A stretch of DNA of 35,655 nucleotides. Origin: Symbiobacterium thermophilum (GTDB lineage Bacteria > Bacillota > Sulfobacillia > DYFQ01). The stretch lies in NCBI GenBank assembly GCA_020725105.1, contig DYFQ01000021.1:9016-44670 (forward strand), given 5' to 3'. The notes beneath the pieces were generated by a model. It had not been told where the DNA came from, made no database searches, and was given only the letters and a program-made list of their open reading frames with translations. The position numbers and the translations under genes were made by a program. Numbering within the stretch: position 1 is the stretch's first letter; every line of letters starts with the position of its first letter. This document shows positions 1-8,354 of this stretch, piece by piece.

Positions 1-20
1 GCGCCGCCCCGTTCGCCGGC

Positions 21-1226
21 CTACAGGATGTGGCCCAGCTTGGTGCGCTTGGCCATCAGGTACTTCCGGTTGGCCGGGTTGGGTTCGACCACGACCGGCA
101 CCCGCTCCACGATCTCCAGGCCGTAACCGGCGATGTTGTAGTACTTGCGCGGGTTGTTGGTCATCAGGCGGAGCTTCGACACCCCGAGGTCGTTCAGGAT
201 CTGGCAGCCGATGCCGTAGTCCCGGGCGTCCACCGGCAGCCCCAGCGCCTCCTGGGCCTCCACCGTATCCATGCCGCGCTGCTGCAACTCGTAAGCGCGG
301 AGCTTGTTCCCGAGCCCGACCCCGCGGCCTTCCTGCCTGAGGTAGACGATGACCCCCCGGCCCTCCCGCTCCACCGCCTCCACGGCCCGGTTCAGCTGCA
401 CGCCGCAATCGCACCGCAGGGAGTGGAAGACGTCGCCCGTCAGGCACTGGGAGTGCATCCTGACCAGCACCGGCCGGCCGTCGCCCACCTCCCCCTTCAC
501 CAGGGCCAGGTGGACCTCCCCGGTCAACTGGTCCTGGTAGGCCCGCAACTCGAACTCGCCGTGCTCGGTGGGCAACTCCACCCGGGCCACCTGCTCGATG
601 AGGCGTTCGTGGCGCATGCGGTAGCGGATCAGGTCGACGATGGTGATGAGCTTGAGCCCGTGGCGCCGGCAGAACTCCCACAGTTCGGGCACCCGGGCCA
701 TGGTCCCGTCCTCGTTGAGGATGGGGCAGATGACCCCGGCCGGGTCGTAGCCCGCCAGCCGCGCCAGGTCCACCGCGGCCTCGGTGTGGCCCGGCCGCCG
801 CAGAACGCCGCCCGGCCTGGCCTGCAGGGGTAGGATGTGGCCGGGGCGGACCAGGTCGTCGGGCGTGGTCCTGGGGTCCACCAGCACCTGGATGCTGCGG
901 GATCGGTCGTAGGCCGACTCGCCGGTCGTCACCCCGTGGCGGGCGTCCACCGAGACGGTGAAGGCCGTGCCCATGTGGTCGCCGGGGGTGGGAACCATCA
1001 GCGGCAGCCCGACGGCCCGCAGCCGGTCTGGGGTCATCGGCACGCACAGGAGCCCCCGGGCGTGGCGGAGCATGAAGTTGATGGCCTCGGGGGTCGCCCG
1101 CTGGGCGGCCATCACCAGATCGCCCTCGTTCTCCCGGTCCTCGTCGTCCACGACCACGACCATCTTGCCCTGGCGGATGTCCTCGATGGCCTCCTCGATA
1201 CGTGAGAAGCGGACCTCACCGGCCAT
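21..1226 (-). CDS. ribBA: Bifunctional DHBP synthase / GTP cyclohydrolase II
   Basis: This 401-residue protein supplies both precursors of riboflavin: 3,4-dihydroxy-2-butanone 4-phosphate from ribulose 5-phosphate, and the pyrimidine from GTP. The N-terminal half (about residues 1-200) has the DHBP synthase acidic loop DDEDRENEGD. The C-terminal half has the GTP cyclohydrolase II zinc cysteines in SQCLTGDVFHSLRCDCG, and RQEGRGVGLGNKL. The length matches fused RibBA proteins. The ATG overlaps the end of ribE by 11 bases and has GGAGGGG about 7 bases upstream, so it is translationally coupled. It is the third gene of ribD-ribE-ribBA; ribH would be expected next, beyond the window edge 20 bases after the stop. 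Confidence 0.97.
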   Translation of the reverse strand: MAGEVRFSRIEEAIEDIRQGKMVVVVDDEDRENEGDLVMAAQRATPEAINFMLRHARGLLCVPMTPDRLRAVGLPLMVPTPGDHMGTAFTVSVDARHGVTTGESAYDRSRSIQVLVDPRTTPDDLVRPGHILPLQARPGGVLRRPGHTEAAVDLARLAGYDPAGVICPILNEDGTMARVPELWEFCRRHGLKLITIVDLIRYRMRHERLIEQVARVELPTEHGEFELRAYQDQLTGEVHLALVKGEVGDGRPVLVRMHSQCLTGDVFHSLRCDCGVQLNRAVEAVEREGRGVIVYLRQEGRGVGLGNKLRAYELQQRGMDTVEAQEALGLPVDARDYGIGCQILNDLGVSKLRLMTNNPRKYYNIAGYGLEIVERVPVVVEPNPANRKYLMAKRTKLGHIL

Positions 1227-1869
1227 CGGCCGACCCCTCCCCGGCCCGCCCGCCCGGCCCGGCCTGTCCGGCCGCCGCGGTATAGGGCTCCAGCAACCGG
1301 GCCACGTACTTGCCGACCAGGTCCGCCTCCAGGTTCACCCGCCGCCCCTCCCGGTACTGCCCCATGGTGGTCACCGCCAGGGTGTGGGGAATCAGCGCCA
1401 CCCAGAAGCCGGCGTCGTCCAGCCCCGCCACGGTCAGGCTCACCCCGTCCACGGCGATGGAGCCCTTGTGAACCAGGTAGCGCCTGACCGACGGAGGCGC
1501 GTCGACTTCCAGCCGGACGGCCTGGTCCTCGCGGACCAGCCGCCTCACCCGCCCCGTGTCATCGACGTGGCCGGTGACGAAGTGACCGCCAAGCTGGTCG
1601 CCCACCCTCAGGCTGGGCTCCAGGTTGACCGGGTCGCCCGGCTCCAGGTCGCCCAGGTTGGTCCGGGCCAGGGTCTCGGGGACCACGTCCACCTCGAAGC
1701 CGTCGGCGTCGGCCGTCACCGCCGTCAGGCAACAGCCGTTTACGGCCACCGAGTCGCCGGGCGACAGCCGTCCGGCCAGTAACCCCGTCCCGAACCTCAT
1801 TCTCGCGCCGGCGGCCGTCGGTTCCACCGAGCGCAGCCGGCCCATGCCGATGACGATGCCACTGAACAT
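1216..1869 (-). CDS. ribE: Riboflavin synthase alpha chain
   Basis: The product (217 residues) converts two molecules of 6,7-dimethyl-8-ribityllumazine into riboflavin and the pyrimidinedione. It shows the two tandem lumazine-binding barrels of the family: the opening MFSGIVIGMG with VAVNGCCLTAV in the first repeat, and GGHFVTGHVDDTG with SIAVDGVSLTVAGL in the second. The length is usual. ATG at 1869 starts one base after the ribD stop codon, with GAGGGG about 11 bases upstream. The last residues, rich in Ala, Gly and Pro, are not conserved in the family. Its end overlaps the ribBA start. Confidence 0.96.
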   Translation of the reverse strand: MFSGIVIGMGRLRSVEPTAAGARMRFGTGLLAGRLSPGDSVAVNGCCLTAVTADADGFEVDVVPETLARTNLGDLEPGDPVNLEPSLRVGDQLGGHFVTGHVDDTGRVRRLVREDQAVRLEVDAPPSVRRYLVHKGSIAVDGVSLTVAGLDDAGFWVALIPHTLAVTTMGQYREGRRVNLEADLVGKYVARLLEPYTAAAGQAGPGGRAGEGSADGR

Positions 1870-1870
1870 G

Positions 1871-3025
1871 CTAGAGATACCCCTCGATCAGCCAGTCCGT
1901 GCCCAGCTTCCGCAACCGCGCGTCGCGCACGGGCCGGGCGTCGGCCATCTCGACGGCGCCCTCGCCGGCCAGCAACCCCGGGGCGCCCGTTCCCCCCACC
2001 AGCTTCGGGGCGACAAAGACCATCACCTTGTCGGCCAGGCCCGCCGCCACCAGGGCGCCGTTCAGGGTGGGCCCGCCCTCCACCAGCACCGACGTGATCC
2101 CCAGCCCGGCCAGTTCCCCCAGCAGCCAGCGGAGGTCCACGCGGCCCGCCGGGTCCCCGGGACCCACCAGCACCCTGGCCCCGGCCGCGGCCAGTCGGCG
2201 GCGCCATTCGCCGGGCGACGCCCCCGTGGTGGCCACCAGCACCGGGGCCGGCCGTTCGGGGTCGAGAAACCGGGCGGTGGCCGCCACCCGGCCCCGCGAA
2301 TCCACCACCACCCGGGCCGGGTCCCGGGCCGGGCGCCCGGCCCGCCGCCCCAGCCGGCAGGTGAGGGCCGGGTCGTCGGCCAGCACGGTTCCGCTGCCCA
2401 CCATGACGGCGTCGTACTCGTCCCGCAGGGCGTGGACGTGCCGGCGCGACGCCTCCCCCGAGATCCACCGGGACTCCCCGGCCGCCGTGGCCACCCGGCC
2501 GTCCAGGCTCATGGCCGCCTTCAGGCAGACAAAGGGCCGCCCCGCCGTGACCCAGGTGAAGAAGGCCTCGTGCTCGCGGCGGGCCCGTTCGGCTTCCAGC
2601 CCCACGTCAACGGCCAGGCCGGCCGCCCGTAGCCGGGCGAAGCCCCGCCCCGCCACCTGAGGGTTGGGGTCGGCCACCGGAGCGACCACGCGGGCGATCC
2701 CCGCCGCCAGGATGGCATCGGTGCACGGCGGGGTCCGGCCCCGGTGGCTGCAGGGCTCCAGCGTGACGTAGAGCGTCGCCCCGCGGGCCCGCTCCCCCGC
2801 TTCCGCCAGCGCCCGGACCTCGGCGTGAGGACCGGGCGGCGGCGCCGTCCAGCCGCGCCCGACGGCCCTGCCCCCGGCCACCACCACGGCGCCGACCGCC
2901 GGGTTGGGGGCGGTGCGCCCCCGGGCCCGTGCGCCCAGGCGGAAGGCCAGCCGCAGCCAGGCCCGATCGTCTGCGGGTCCCACCGCCGGCACGGTCACCC
3001 CCGCTTCACCTACCTGTCTCACCAT
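1871..3025 (-). CDS. ribD: Bifunctional pyrimidine deaminase / reductase of riboflavin synthesis
   Basis: This enzyme (about 384 residues) deaminates and then reduces the pyrimidine made by GTP cyclohydrolase II. The N-terminal cytidine-deaminase-like domain has the zinc site PHAEVRAL and PCSHRGRTPPCTDAI. The C-terminal reductase domain has the family signatures GRVATAAGESRWISG and VEGGPTLNGALVAAG. The open frame continues far upstream, but similarity begins near RGRTAPNPAVGAV, so I place the start at the ATG at 3025. No Shine-Dalgarno precedes that ATG; a GTG eight or ten codons further in lies behind purine-rich sequence and is an alternative. It is the first gene of the rib operon and sits 158 bases after the DUF92 gene. 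Confidence 0.94.
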   Translation of the reverse strand: MVRQVGEAGVTVPAVGPADDRAWLRLAFRLGARARGRTAPNPAVGAVVVAGGRAVGRGWTAPPPGPHAEVRALAEAGERARGATLYVTLEPCSHRGRTPPCTDAILAAGIARVVAPVADPNPQVAGRGFARLRAAGLAVDVGLEAERARREHEAFFTWVTAGRPFVCLKAAMSLDGRVATAAGESRWISGEASRRHVHALRDEYDAVMVGSGTVLADDPALTCRLGRRAGRPARDPARVVVDSRGRVAATARFLDPERPAPVLVATTGASPGEWRRRLAAAGARVLVGPGDPAGRVDLRWLLGELAGLGITSVLVEGGPTLNGALVAAGLADKVMVFVAPKLVGGTGAPGLLAGEGAVEMADARPVRDARLRKLGTDWLIEGYL

Positions 3026-3183
3026 GACCGCACGTTCTGCATCCGGCGTACCGCGCCCTGGTTTAAGCGCGCAACTTATCCTCTTTGCGCTTCGGCTTCG
3101 GCATCCCTTGGCAGCTCCCGAAAGCCCCTCCGGACCCGCTACCGGAAGGACCGGAGGACCGGCCGGCGCGTTCCAGGCGGCGG

Positions 3184-4026
3184 TCAAAAGCCAGAAAGAG
3201 CGAGCGCCACGCGATAGAACGCGGCAGCCAGGCCACCCCCGGCGGCCGTGGCCAGCAAATTCACCCCGTCGTTGCCGAGCCACCGCACCCCCCGGACCAG
3301 GCGGGTCCGGCGGCCGCAGCGGTGAACGGGGCGCTCGGTGGGAGCCCCGCAGGCGTCGCACCGGTATCCGCCCTGCAGCGTGGCGCCGAGGAGGCTGTCC
3401 ACCACCATGCCGGCGACCCCCGCCCCGAGTCCCGCCGCGTAAACCAGGCAGCCCGCCCGAAGCCAGCCGGCGGACCGGGTGAGGCCGGCGACCGCCGCCG
3501 CGACGGCGACGACCGCGGTCGCCCCGGCCACCCCCGCCGCGGTCCCGCAGGGCGACACCGCGCCGGAGGTGCCGGGCGGCACCGGCGCCCCCCCGGTGAT
3601 CAGCCGGGGCTGGCCCCCGCGGGCCAGGCCGATCTCGGCGGCCCAGGTGTCGGCCGCCGCCGTGGCGATGGCCCCCAGCACGCCCGCCGCCGCCCACCCG
3701 GCCTGGCCGCCAAGGCCGAAGGCCGCGGCGAAACCGGCCGCCACGGCCCCGTTGGCCAGTACCTGGGCGGCGTCACGCCGGCCCCCCTTGGCCGGCTCCA
3801 CCCGGGGCTTTACCGGCTGCCCGCCGGCCCACCGGGTCCACAGGCTGGAGGTGACAAAGAACGCCACCAGGGCCCAGCCGGCCGGCCAGCCCCCGAGCCC
3901 CAGCACCGCCGTCCCGGCCGCCACCGCCGCCAGGGCGCCCCCGCCGGTCAGGTGGCCGCCCCGCCACCCGGCGGCGGCCACCGCGGCGCTGAGGCCAAGC
4001 GCGGCTCCCAGGCCATCCACGTCCAC
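3184..4026 (-). CDS. DUF92 family integral membrane protein
   Basis: A 280-residue hydrophobic protein with several predicted membrane helices and the DUF92 pattern: GGxLTGGGALAA near residue 24, LWTRW, ADTWAAEIG about residues 145-153, and a cytoplasmic CDACGAPTERPVHRCG segment near the end. The plant relative VTE6 is a phytyl-phosphate kinase, but bacterial members have no proven role, so an isoprenoid or polyprenyl phosphate kinase is only a suggestion. The GTG start lies three bases after the pncB stop, with no clear ribosome site, which suggests translation coupled to pncB. A second GTG two codons later is possible. It is the last gene before ribD. Confidence 0.8.
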   Translation of the reverse strand: MDVDGLGAALGLSAAVAAAGWRGGHLTGGGALAAVAAGTAVLGLGGWPAGWALVAFFVTSSLWTRWAGGQPVKPRVEPAKGGRRDAAQVLANGAVAAGFAAAFGLGGQAGWAAAGVLGAIATAAADTWAAEIGLARGGQPRLITGGAPVPPGTSGAVSPCGTAAGVAGATAVVAVAAAVAGLTRSAGWLRAGCLVYAAGLGAGVAGMVVDSLLGATLQGGYRCDACGAPTERPVHRCGRRTRLVRGVRWLGNDGVNLLATAAGGGLAAAFYRVALALSGF

Positions 4027-4029
4027 CGG

Positions 4030-5073
4030 TTACTGCCGGCGCCGGAGACGCGCATTCTCCGTCCGGCCGGGGATGCGTCCCCGTTTGGCCACCGGCCGGC
4101 CCTGGATCTCCTTGAGGTCCAGGGTCATGTCGATGGGCCGGGCCCGGCTGATGTAGCTGCCGATACCGAAGGCGTCGGCCCCGGCCGCGGCCAGTTCGGG
4201 CAGCCGTTCGGGGGTCAGCCCCCCGGACACGAAGATCTTCACGTGCCGGTGGCCCGCCTGGTCGAGCCGGCTCCTGACCTCACGCACCAGGTCCGGCGTG
4301 ACCCCGCCCCGTTCCCCGGGCGTGTCCAGGCGCACTCCCTCGAGGGCCGCGCCCAGGGCCTCGGCCACCCGCAGGCTTTCCTCGGCTTCGTCCTTGAAGG
4401 TATCCACCAGGATGATGCGGGGGGCGTCGGGCGGCATGATTCCGTGATACGCCCGGGCCGCCTCCACCGTGTCGCCGGCCAGCAGGATGCAGGCGTGGGG
4501 GATGGTCCCCAGCGGCTCCCGGCCCAGGAGCTTGGCGGCCAGGATGCAACTGGCGCCCGACGCCCCGCCGACCACGGCGGCCCGTTCCATCACCGGGGCG
4601 ACGGCGGGGTGGATGTGGCGGGCCCCGAACACCACGAAGGGCCGGTCACCCGCCGCCTGGCGGCACTCCCGGGCGGCGGTGGCCCAGCCGCTGGAACTGG
4701 CCAGGATGCCCAGGAGCGCCGTTTCGTAGAGCCCGAACGCGTCATAGGGCCCCTCCAGCCGCATGACCACTTCCCTGGCGGCCATGGGCTCACCCTCGTC
4801 CACCGCCCACACGGCCACGGGGAGGTCCTTCAGCAGGGCGAGGCTTTCTTCGACGCCGCAGAGGACGCCGTCGCGCCCGGGGAAGACCTCGGCCACCACC
4901 GGCGTGTCGGCCAGACCCAGCCGGCCCAGGATCTCCCGGGTCTTCACGAAGTAGATGTCGGTGGTGTACCCGGCCCGGATCTCGGCGTGTTCGGCGGAAA
5001 ACAGAAGCCGGCCCGCCTCCACCTGCAGGCGGGCCACGTCTTGCATGGTCTTCAGGGTTCCGGGACGCGCCAT
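4030..5073 (-). CDS. pncB: Nicotinate phosphoribosyltransferase (NAD salvage)
   Basis: The protein (347 residues from the ATG at 5073) joins nicotinate to PRPP to give nicotinate mononucleotide. It resembles the short NAPRTase type of Clostridia and Archaea: AGYTTDIYFVKTREIL near the N-terminus, FGARHIHPAVAPV, GASGASCILAA, and the phosphate-binding barrel end IFVSGGLTPERLPEL with GIGSYI. An in-frame TTG six codons upstream is possible, but the ATG has GGGGGAAGG immediately before it. It lies 82 bases after a nicotinamidase-like gene, so the pair would turn nicotinamide into nicotinate and then into the mononucleotide. The alternative, quinolinate phosphoribosyltransferase, is less likely given the motifs. 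Confidence 0.9.
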   Translation of the reverse strand: MARPGTLKTMQDVARLQVEAGRLLFSAEHAEIRAGYTTDIYFVKTREILGRLGLADTPVVAEVFPGRDGVLCGVEESLALLKDLPVAVWAVDEGEPMAAREVVMRLEGPYDAFGLYETALLGILASSSGWATAARECRQAAGDRPFVVFGARHIHPAVAPVMERAAVVGGASGASCILAAKLLGREPLGTIPHACILLAGDTVEAARAYHGIMPPDAPRIILVDTFKDEAEESLRVAEALGAALEGVRLDTPGERGGVTPDLVREVRSRLDQAGHRHVKIFVSGGLTPERLPELAAAGADAFGIGSYISRARPIDMTLDLKEIQGRPVAKRGRIPGRTENARLRRRQ

Positions 5074-5155
5074 GACCTTCCCCCGTTTCAACGCTTGGTT
5101 GGCTCGTCGTGTCCGTTTGGACGGCCCCCGGCCCCGGCCGGGAAGCCGCCCACCG

Positions 5156-5695
5156 CTAGGCCGCGGCTTCCACCGGCGCCAGCCGCACCCCCAGCACCTC
5201 TTTCATCTGCCGGAGGGCGTGCTCGTGGGCCGTCTGGTCGAAGGTGGCCACCGCGTCCTCCAGCACCGTCACCCGGTAGTTCCGCATCCGGGCGTCGGCG
5301 GCGGTAAAGAACACGCAGATGTTGGTGCAGGTGCCGGCGAGCACCAGTTCGTCCACGCCCAGTTCCCGCAGGAGAAGGTCCAGGTCGGTGCCAAAGAAGC
5401 CGGAGTACCGGCGCTTGGGAATCACGTAATCCCCCGCCGCCGGCGCGATGGTCTCCGGAACCCGTGCCCCCTCCGTTCCCCGGACGCAGTGAACGGGCCA
5501 GACCTGGAACTCCGGGTCGTCCTGGCGGTGGGTGTCGCTCACGAAGATGACCGGGTCGCCGGCCTGCCTGAAGCGTTCTATGGCCGCGCGGACCCGGGGG
5601 ATGATGGCCCGGGCGGTGTCGCCGCAGTAAAGCGCCCCACCCGGGGTCACGAAGTCGTTCAGCATGTCGATGACCAGCAGCGCCCTGCGTCCCAC
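5156..5695 (-). CDS. Isochorismatase-family nicotinamidase
   Basis: A 179-residue cysteine hydrolase of the isochorismatase fold. The likely triad is Asp10 in LLVIDMLNDF, Lys94 in VIPKRRYSGF and Cys127 in GTCTNICVFF. Metal-type residues seen in nicotinamidases are present in SDTHRQDD (Asp54, His56) and WPVHCVRGTEGA (His69), which argues for nicotinamidase over isochorismatase. The GTG at 5695 has AAGGAGG six bases upstream; an in-frame TTG two codons earlier would sit on top of that site and is less likely. The following gene is nicotinate phosphoribosyltransferase, the next step of NAD salvage. Confidence 0.88.
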   Translation of the reverse strand: MGRRALLVIDMLNDFVTPGGALYCGDTARAIIPRVRAAIERFRQAGDPVIFVSDTHRQDDPEFQVWPVHCVRGTEGARVPETIAPAAGDYVIPKRRYSGFFGTDLDLLLRELGVDELVLAGTCTNICVFFTAADARMRNYRVTVLEDAVATFDQTAHEHALRQMKEVLGVRLAPVEAAA

Positions 5696-5759
5696 GGGCA
5701 ACCTCCTTCCCGCACGGGCAGGCTTCTAGCACACTTATACCACGGCCGGACGCGACGGC

Positions 5760-6581
5760 TCACCCCGCGTGGCCCGGCGGCCCGCGTCGGTCCCGCGCCC
5801 GGCGGGCCGCGCCCGCTCCCGGCGCCCGGTTGCCCGCGCCACCCCGGCCGGCCCGCCCGCTCGACACGGCGGCCTTCAGGCGGGCCACCTCCTCGCCGGT
5901 AAGGGGGCGCCCCGCCCCCGGGTCCAGGTCGCCCAGGTCGAGCGGACCCACGCGGACCCGGCGCAGCCGGACCACGGGGTGGCCCACCGCCAGGCACATC
6001 CGCCGGACCTGCCGCTTGCGGCCTTCGTGAATCGTGACCTCGATCCAGGTCCGCTCCCCGTCCCTCGCCACCAGCCGCGCTCTGGCCGGGGCCGTCACCC
6101 CGTCCTCCAGCGGCACCCCGCGGGCGAGGGTCCTGAGCGCGACCGGCCCGGGCACGCCTTCCACCAGGGCGTGGTAGGTCTTGTCCACCTCGTACCGGGG
6201 ATGGGTGAGCCGGAAGGCCAGGCTGCCGTCGTTGGTGAGGATCAGGAGCCCCTCCGTCTCGGCGTCCAGCCGGCCGACGGGAAACACCCGCGCGCCGATG
6301 CCAAGCTGCCGGGCCAGGTCGGCGACGGTCGGCCGCCCCTGGGGGTCCGACATGGTGGTCACCACGCCGCGGGGTTTGTTGACGACGTAGTAGACGGGCG
6401 GTTCCAGGGCCACGGGCCGCCCGTCGACGGTGATGCCGTCCCGCTCCGGGTCCGCCCGGAACCCGGTCTCCGTTATGACCTGGCCGTTGACGGCGACCCG
6501 GCCCTGGCGGATGAGGGTTTCCGCCTTCCGGCGCGAGGCGACGCCCGCCCGGGCCAGGAGCTTCTGCAGCCGTTCCTCCAT
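5760..6581 (-). CDS. rluB: RluB-type 23S rRNA pseudouridine synthase
   Basis: A 273-residue RNA pseudouridine synthase of the RsuA/RluB/E/F group. An S4 RNA-binding domain (residues 1-60, LLARAGVASRRKAETLIRQG) is followed by the catalytic domain. Its signature GRLDAETEGLLILTNDG contains the catalytic aspartate. RKRQVRRM near residue 190 is also typical. RluB versus RluE/F cannot be settled by eye; RluB is the usual copy beside spmA/spmB and scpA/scpB in spore formers, where it modifies 23S rRNA helix 89. The C-terminal 30 residues are an Arg/Gly/Ala-rich tail with no conserved features. The ATG at 6581 has no strong ribosome site. Confidence 0.92.
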   Translation of the reverse strand: MEERLQKLLARAGVASRRKAETLIRQGRVAVNGQVITETGFRADPERDGITVDGRPVALEPPVYYVVNKPRGVVTTMSDPQGRPTVADLARQLGIGARVFPVGRLDAETEGLLILTNDGSLAFRLTHPRYEVDKTYHALVEGVPGPVALRTLARGVPLEDGVTAPARARLVARDGERTWIEVTIHEGRKRQVRRMCLAVGHPVVRLRRVRVGPLDLGDLDPGAGRPLTGEEVARLKAAVSSGRAGRGGAGNRAPGAGAARRARDRRGPPGHAG

Positions 6582-6668
6582 GGCTGTCGCACCGCGAGGA
6601 CCGCGCCGCGCCCGTCGCGCCGCGGCTTGTCCGCCACGGGCTCCGGTGTCGCGCTGGCCGTGATCGCG

Positions 6669-7133
6669 CTACTCCCGAACGGCCGCCACGAGCTCGACCT
6701 CGGTGGCCGCCCCCAGCGGCAGGGCGGCCACCCCGACGGCGGCCCGGGCGTGCCGTCCCCGTTCCCCGAACACCTCGGCCAGCAGTTCCGAGGCGCCGTT
6801 GATCACCTTGGGGTGGTCGGTGAAATCGGGGGCACTGTTGACGTAACCTGTCACCTTCACCACCCGCCCGACCCGGTCCAGATCGCCCAGGGCGGCCTTG
6901 AGTACGGCCAGCGCGTTCAGGGCGCACAGCCTCGCCGCCTGGTAACCTTCCTCCAGCGTCAGCCCGGCGCCGACCTTGCCCCGGTAGCGCAACTCGCCGC
7001 CGGCCGTGGGAATCTGGCCCGACACGTACACCGTGCCCTGGTGGAGCACCCAGGGCACGTAGGCGGCCACCGGCCTGGGGACCGGCGGCAGGGTGAGGCC
7101 CATCGCCTCCAGCTTCGACTCGACGGAAGACAC
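6669..7133 (-). CDS. ridA: RidA family protein (YjgF/YabJ-like)
   Basis: This 154-residue protein belongs to the RidA family, whose best-known members hydrolyse reactive enamine/imine intermediates. It has the family layout: KLEAMGLTLPPVP, VYVSGQIP, NALAVLKAALGDLDRV and ARAAVGVAALPLGAATEVELVA. It resembles the longer subfamily that begins with a 'leLPPPPKPVxNYVP'-like segment, whose substrate is less certain than that of classic RidA. The key arginine of RidA is probably the Arg of the GRHARAAVGV segment. GTG at 7133 has GGGGAGG six bases upstream; an ATG two codons earlier abuts that site and is less likely. Confidence 0.9.
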   Translation of the reverse strand: MSSVESKLEAMGLTLPPVPRPVAAYVPWVLHQGTVYVSGQIPTAGGELRYRGKVGAGLTLEEGYQAARLCALNALAVLKAALGDLDRVGRVVKVTGYVNSAPDFTDHPKVINGASELLAEVFGERGRHARAAVGVAALPLGAATEVELVAAVRE

Positions 7134-7213
7134 GCACATCCTCCCCTCGTTCGTGGGTGAGTGTTCCCGGCCGGGGCCGGCGGTTCCTGGTCGCCGCCCC
7201 CGAGTTCTACCGT

Positions 7214-7750
7214 CTAGCCGAAGAGGCGGTAGCAGAAGTAGACCGCGCCGAAGAAGCCAGCCACGTCCGCGGCCAGCCCCACCGGCAGCGCCCAGCGGAC
7301 CCTGGTGACGCCGACGGATCCGAAGTAAACGGTCAGGACGTACAGGGTGGTGTCGGTGCTGCCCTGGATGGTGGACGCCAGCAGGCCCACGAACGAATCG
7401 GGCCCGTGGGTCTTCATGATCTCGGTGGCCAGGCCCAGCGACGCCCCGCCGGAAAGGGGCCGGATCAGGAGCATGGGCAGGACCTCCGGAGGAACCCCGA
7501 GCCAGGAGGTGAGCGGGGTGAAACCCGACAGCAAAAGGTGCATGGCGCCCGTGTCCCGGAACACTCCCAGCGCCACCAGGATGCCCAGGAGAAACGGGGT
7601 GATCCTGAAGGCCAGCCGCAGCCCCTCTTCGGCGCCTTCCACGAAGACCTCGTAGACCTTGACCCCGCGCCACAGGCCGTAGGCCGGGATGCCCAGCACC
7701 ATGGCGGGAATGGCCCAGACCGAGATCAACTGGAGAAACTCGATGAACAC
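7214..7750 (-). CDS. spmB: Spore maturation protein B
   Basis: A 178-residue membrane protein of the nucleoside-recognition (Gate) fold, as in SpmB. In Bacillus subtilis, SpmA and SpmB act together in spore core dehydration. Recognisable stretches are AIPAMVLGIPAYGLWRGVKVYEVFVEGA near the start, FLLGILVALGVFRDTGAM, LIRPLSGGASLG and STIQGSTDTTLYVLTVYFGSVGV. The GTG at 7750 follows the spmA stop by four bases, with GGGGGTGAG just upstream; an earlier in-frame start would run into spmA and has no family support. It is co-transcribed with spmA. Confidence 0.93.
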   Translation of the reverse strand: MFIEFLQLISVWAIPAMVLGIPAYGLWRGVKVYEVFVEGAEEGLRLAFRITPFLLGILVALGVFRDTGAMHLLLSGFTPLTSWLGVPPEVLPMLLIRPLSGGASLGLATEIMKTHGPDSFVGLLASTIQGSTDTTLYVLTVYFGSVGVTRVRWALPVGLAADVAGFFGAVYFCYRLFG

Positions 7751-7754
7751 GGGC

Positions 7755-8354
7755 TCACCCCCGCCGCCCCGCACCGCGCTCCACCCGCCGCCGGGCCAGG
7801 TAGTCCAGGGTGAGGGCCATGCCCGTGGCGACGGCGGACGCCGCAAGGGTGCTGCCGACGATGGCCGCCGGATCCAGCGACCCGGCGGCGGCTCTCAGGG
7901 CGATCATGGTGGTCGGCACCAGGGTGACCGACGAGGTGTTGATGGCCAGAAAGGTGCACATGGCCGGCGTGGCGGTCCTGGAGTCGGGGTTCAACGACTG
8001 AAGCTCGCTCATGGCCTTCAGGCCCAGCGGGGTCGCGGCGCTACCCAGGCCCAGCACGTTGGCGGCCAGGTTCATGACGATGGAGCCAAAGGCCGGGTGG
8101 CCCCGGGGAATGGACGGAAACAGCGGCCGCAGGACCGGCTGCAGCGCCCGGGCCAGCACGTCGACGAGCCCCGCCGCCTCGGCCACCCTGGCCAGCCCGG
8201 TCCAGAAGACCAGGATCCCGATGAAGCTGAAGATGAGCTGCACGGAGTCCTGGGCCGACGCGGTCAGCGCGTCGGTCACGGCGCCTACCCGGCCCTGGAC
8301 GGCCGCCACCAGCACACCGGCCGCCAGCATGAACGTCCAGATGGCGTTGAGCAA
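7755..8354 (-). CDS. spmA: Spore maturation protein A
   Basis: A 199-residue integral membrane protein and partner of SpmB. Family features include NAIWTFMLAAGVLVAAVQGR at the start, GILVFWTGLARVAEAAGL, FGSIVMNLAANVLGLGSAATPLG and FLAINTSSVTLVPTTMIALR. The start is the TTG at 8354, with GAAGGGGG eight bases before it; the next ATG lies eight codons in and would remove part of the first helix. It is the first gene of the leftward block spmA-spmB. No convincing mother-cell sigma-E promoter was found upstream, where about 640 bases contain no clear gene. Confidence 0.93.
   Translation of the reverse strand: MLNAIWTFMLAAGVLVAAVQGRVGAVTDALTASAQDSVQLIFSFIGILVFWTGLARVAEAAGLVDVLARALQPVLRPLFPSIPRGHPAFGSIVMNLAANVLGLGSAATPLGLKAMSELQSLNPDSRTATPAMCTFLAINTSSVTLVPTTMIALRAAAGSLDPAAIVGSTLAASAVATGMALTLDYLARRRVERGAGRRG

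Noticed and set aside
3026-3183. Possible FMN riboswitch before ribD
   Set aside because: The CCGGATGCAGAA just before the start is like the 3' edge of an RFN element, and GACCGCCGCC is loosely like part of its 5' side. However, the required GGGTGAAATTCCC-type helix and the other conserved loops are missing, so I do not call it.
3026-3697. Longer ribD frame reaching 3697
   Set aside because: The upstream part is antisense to the DUF92 gene and has no RibD similarity; the family start fits 3025.
7134-7673. Longer ridA frame reaching 7673
   Set aside because: It is antisense-like read-through over spmB; RidA similarity begins only after 7133, where a good ribosome site lies.
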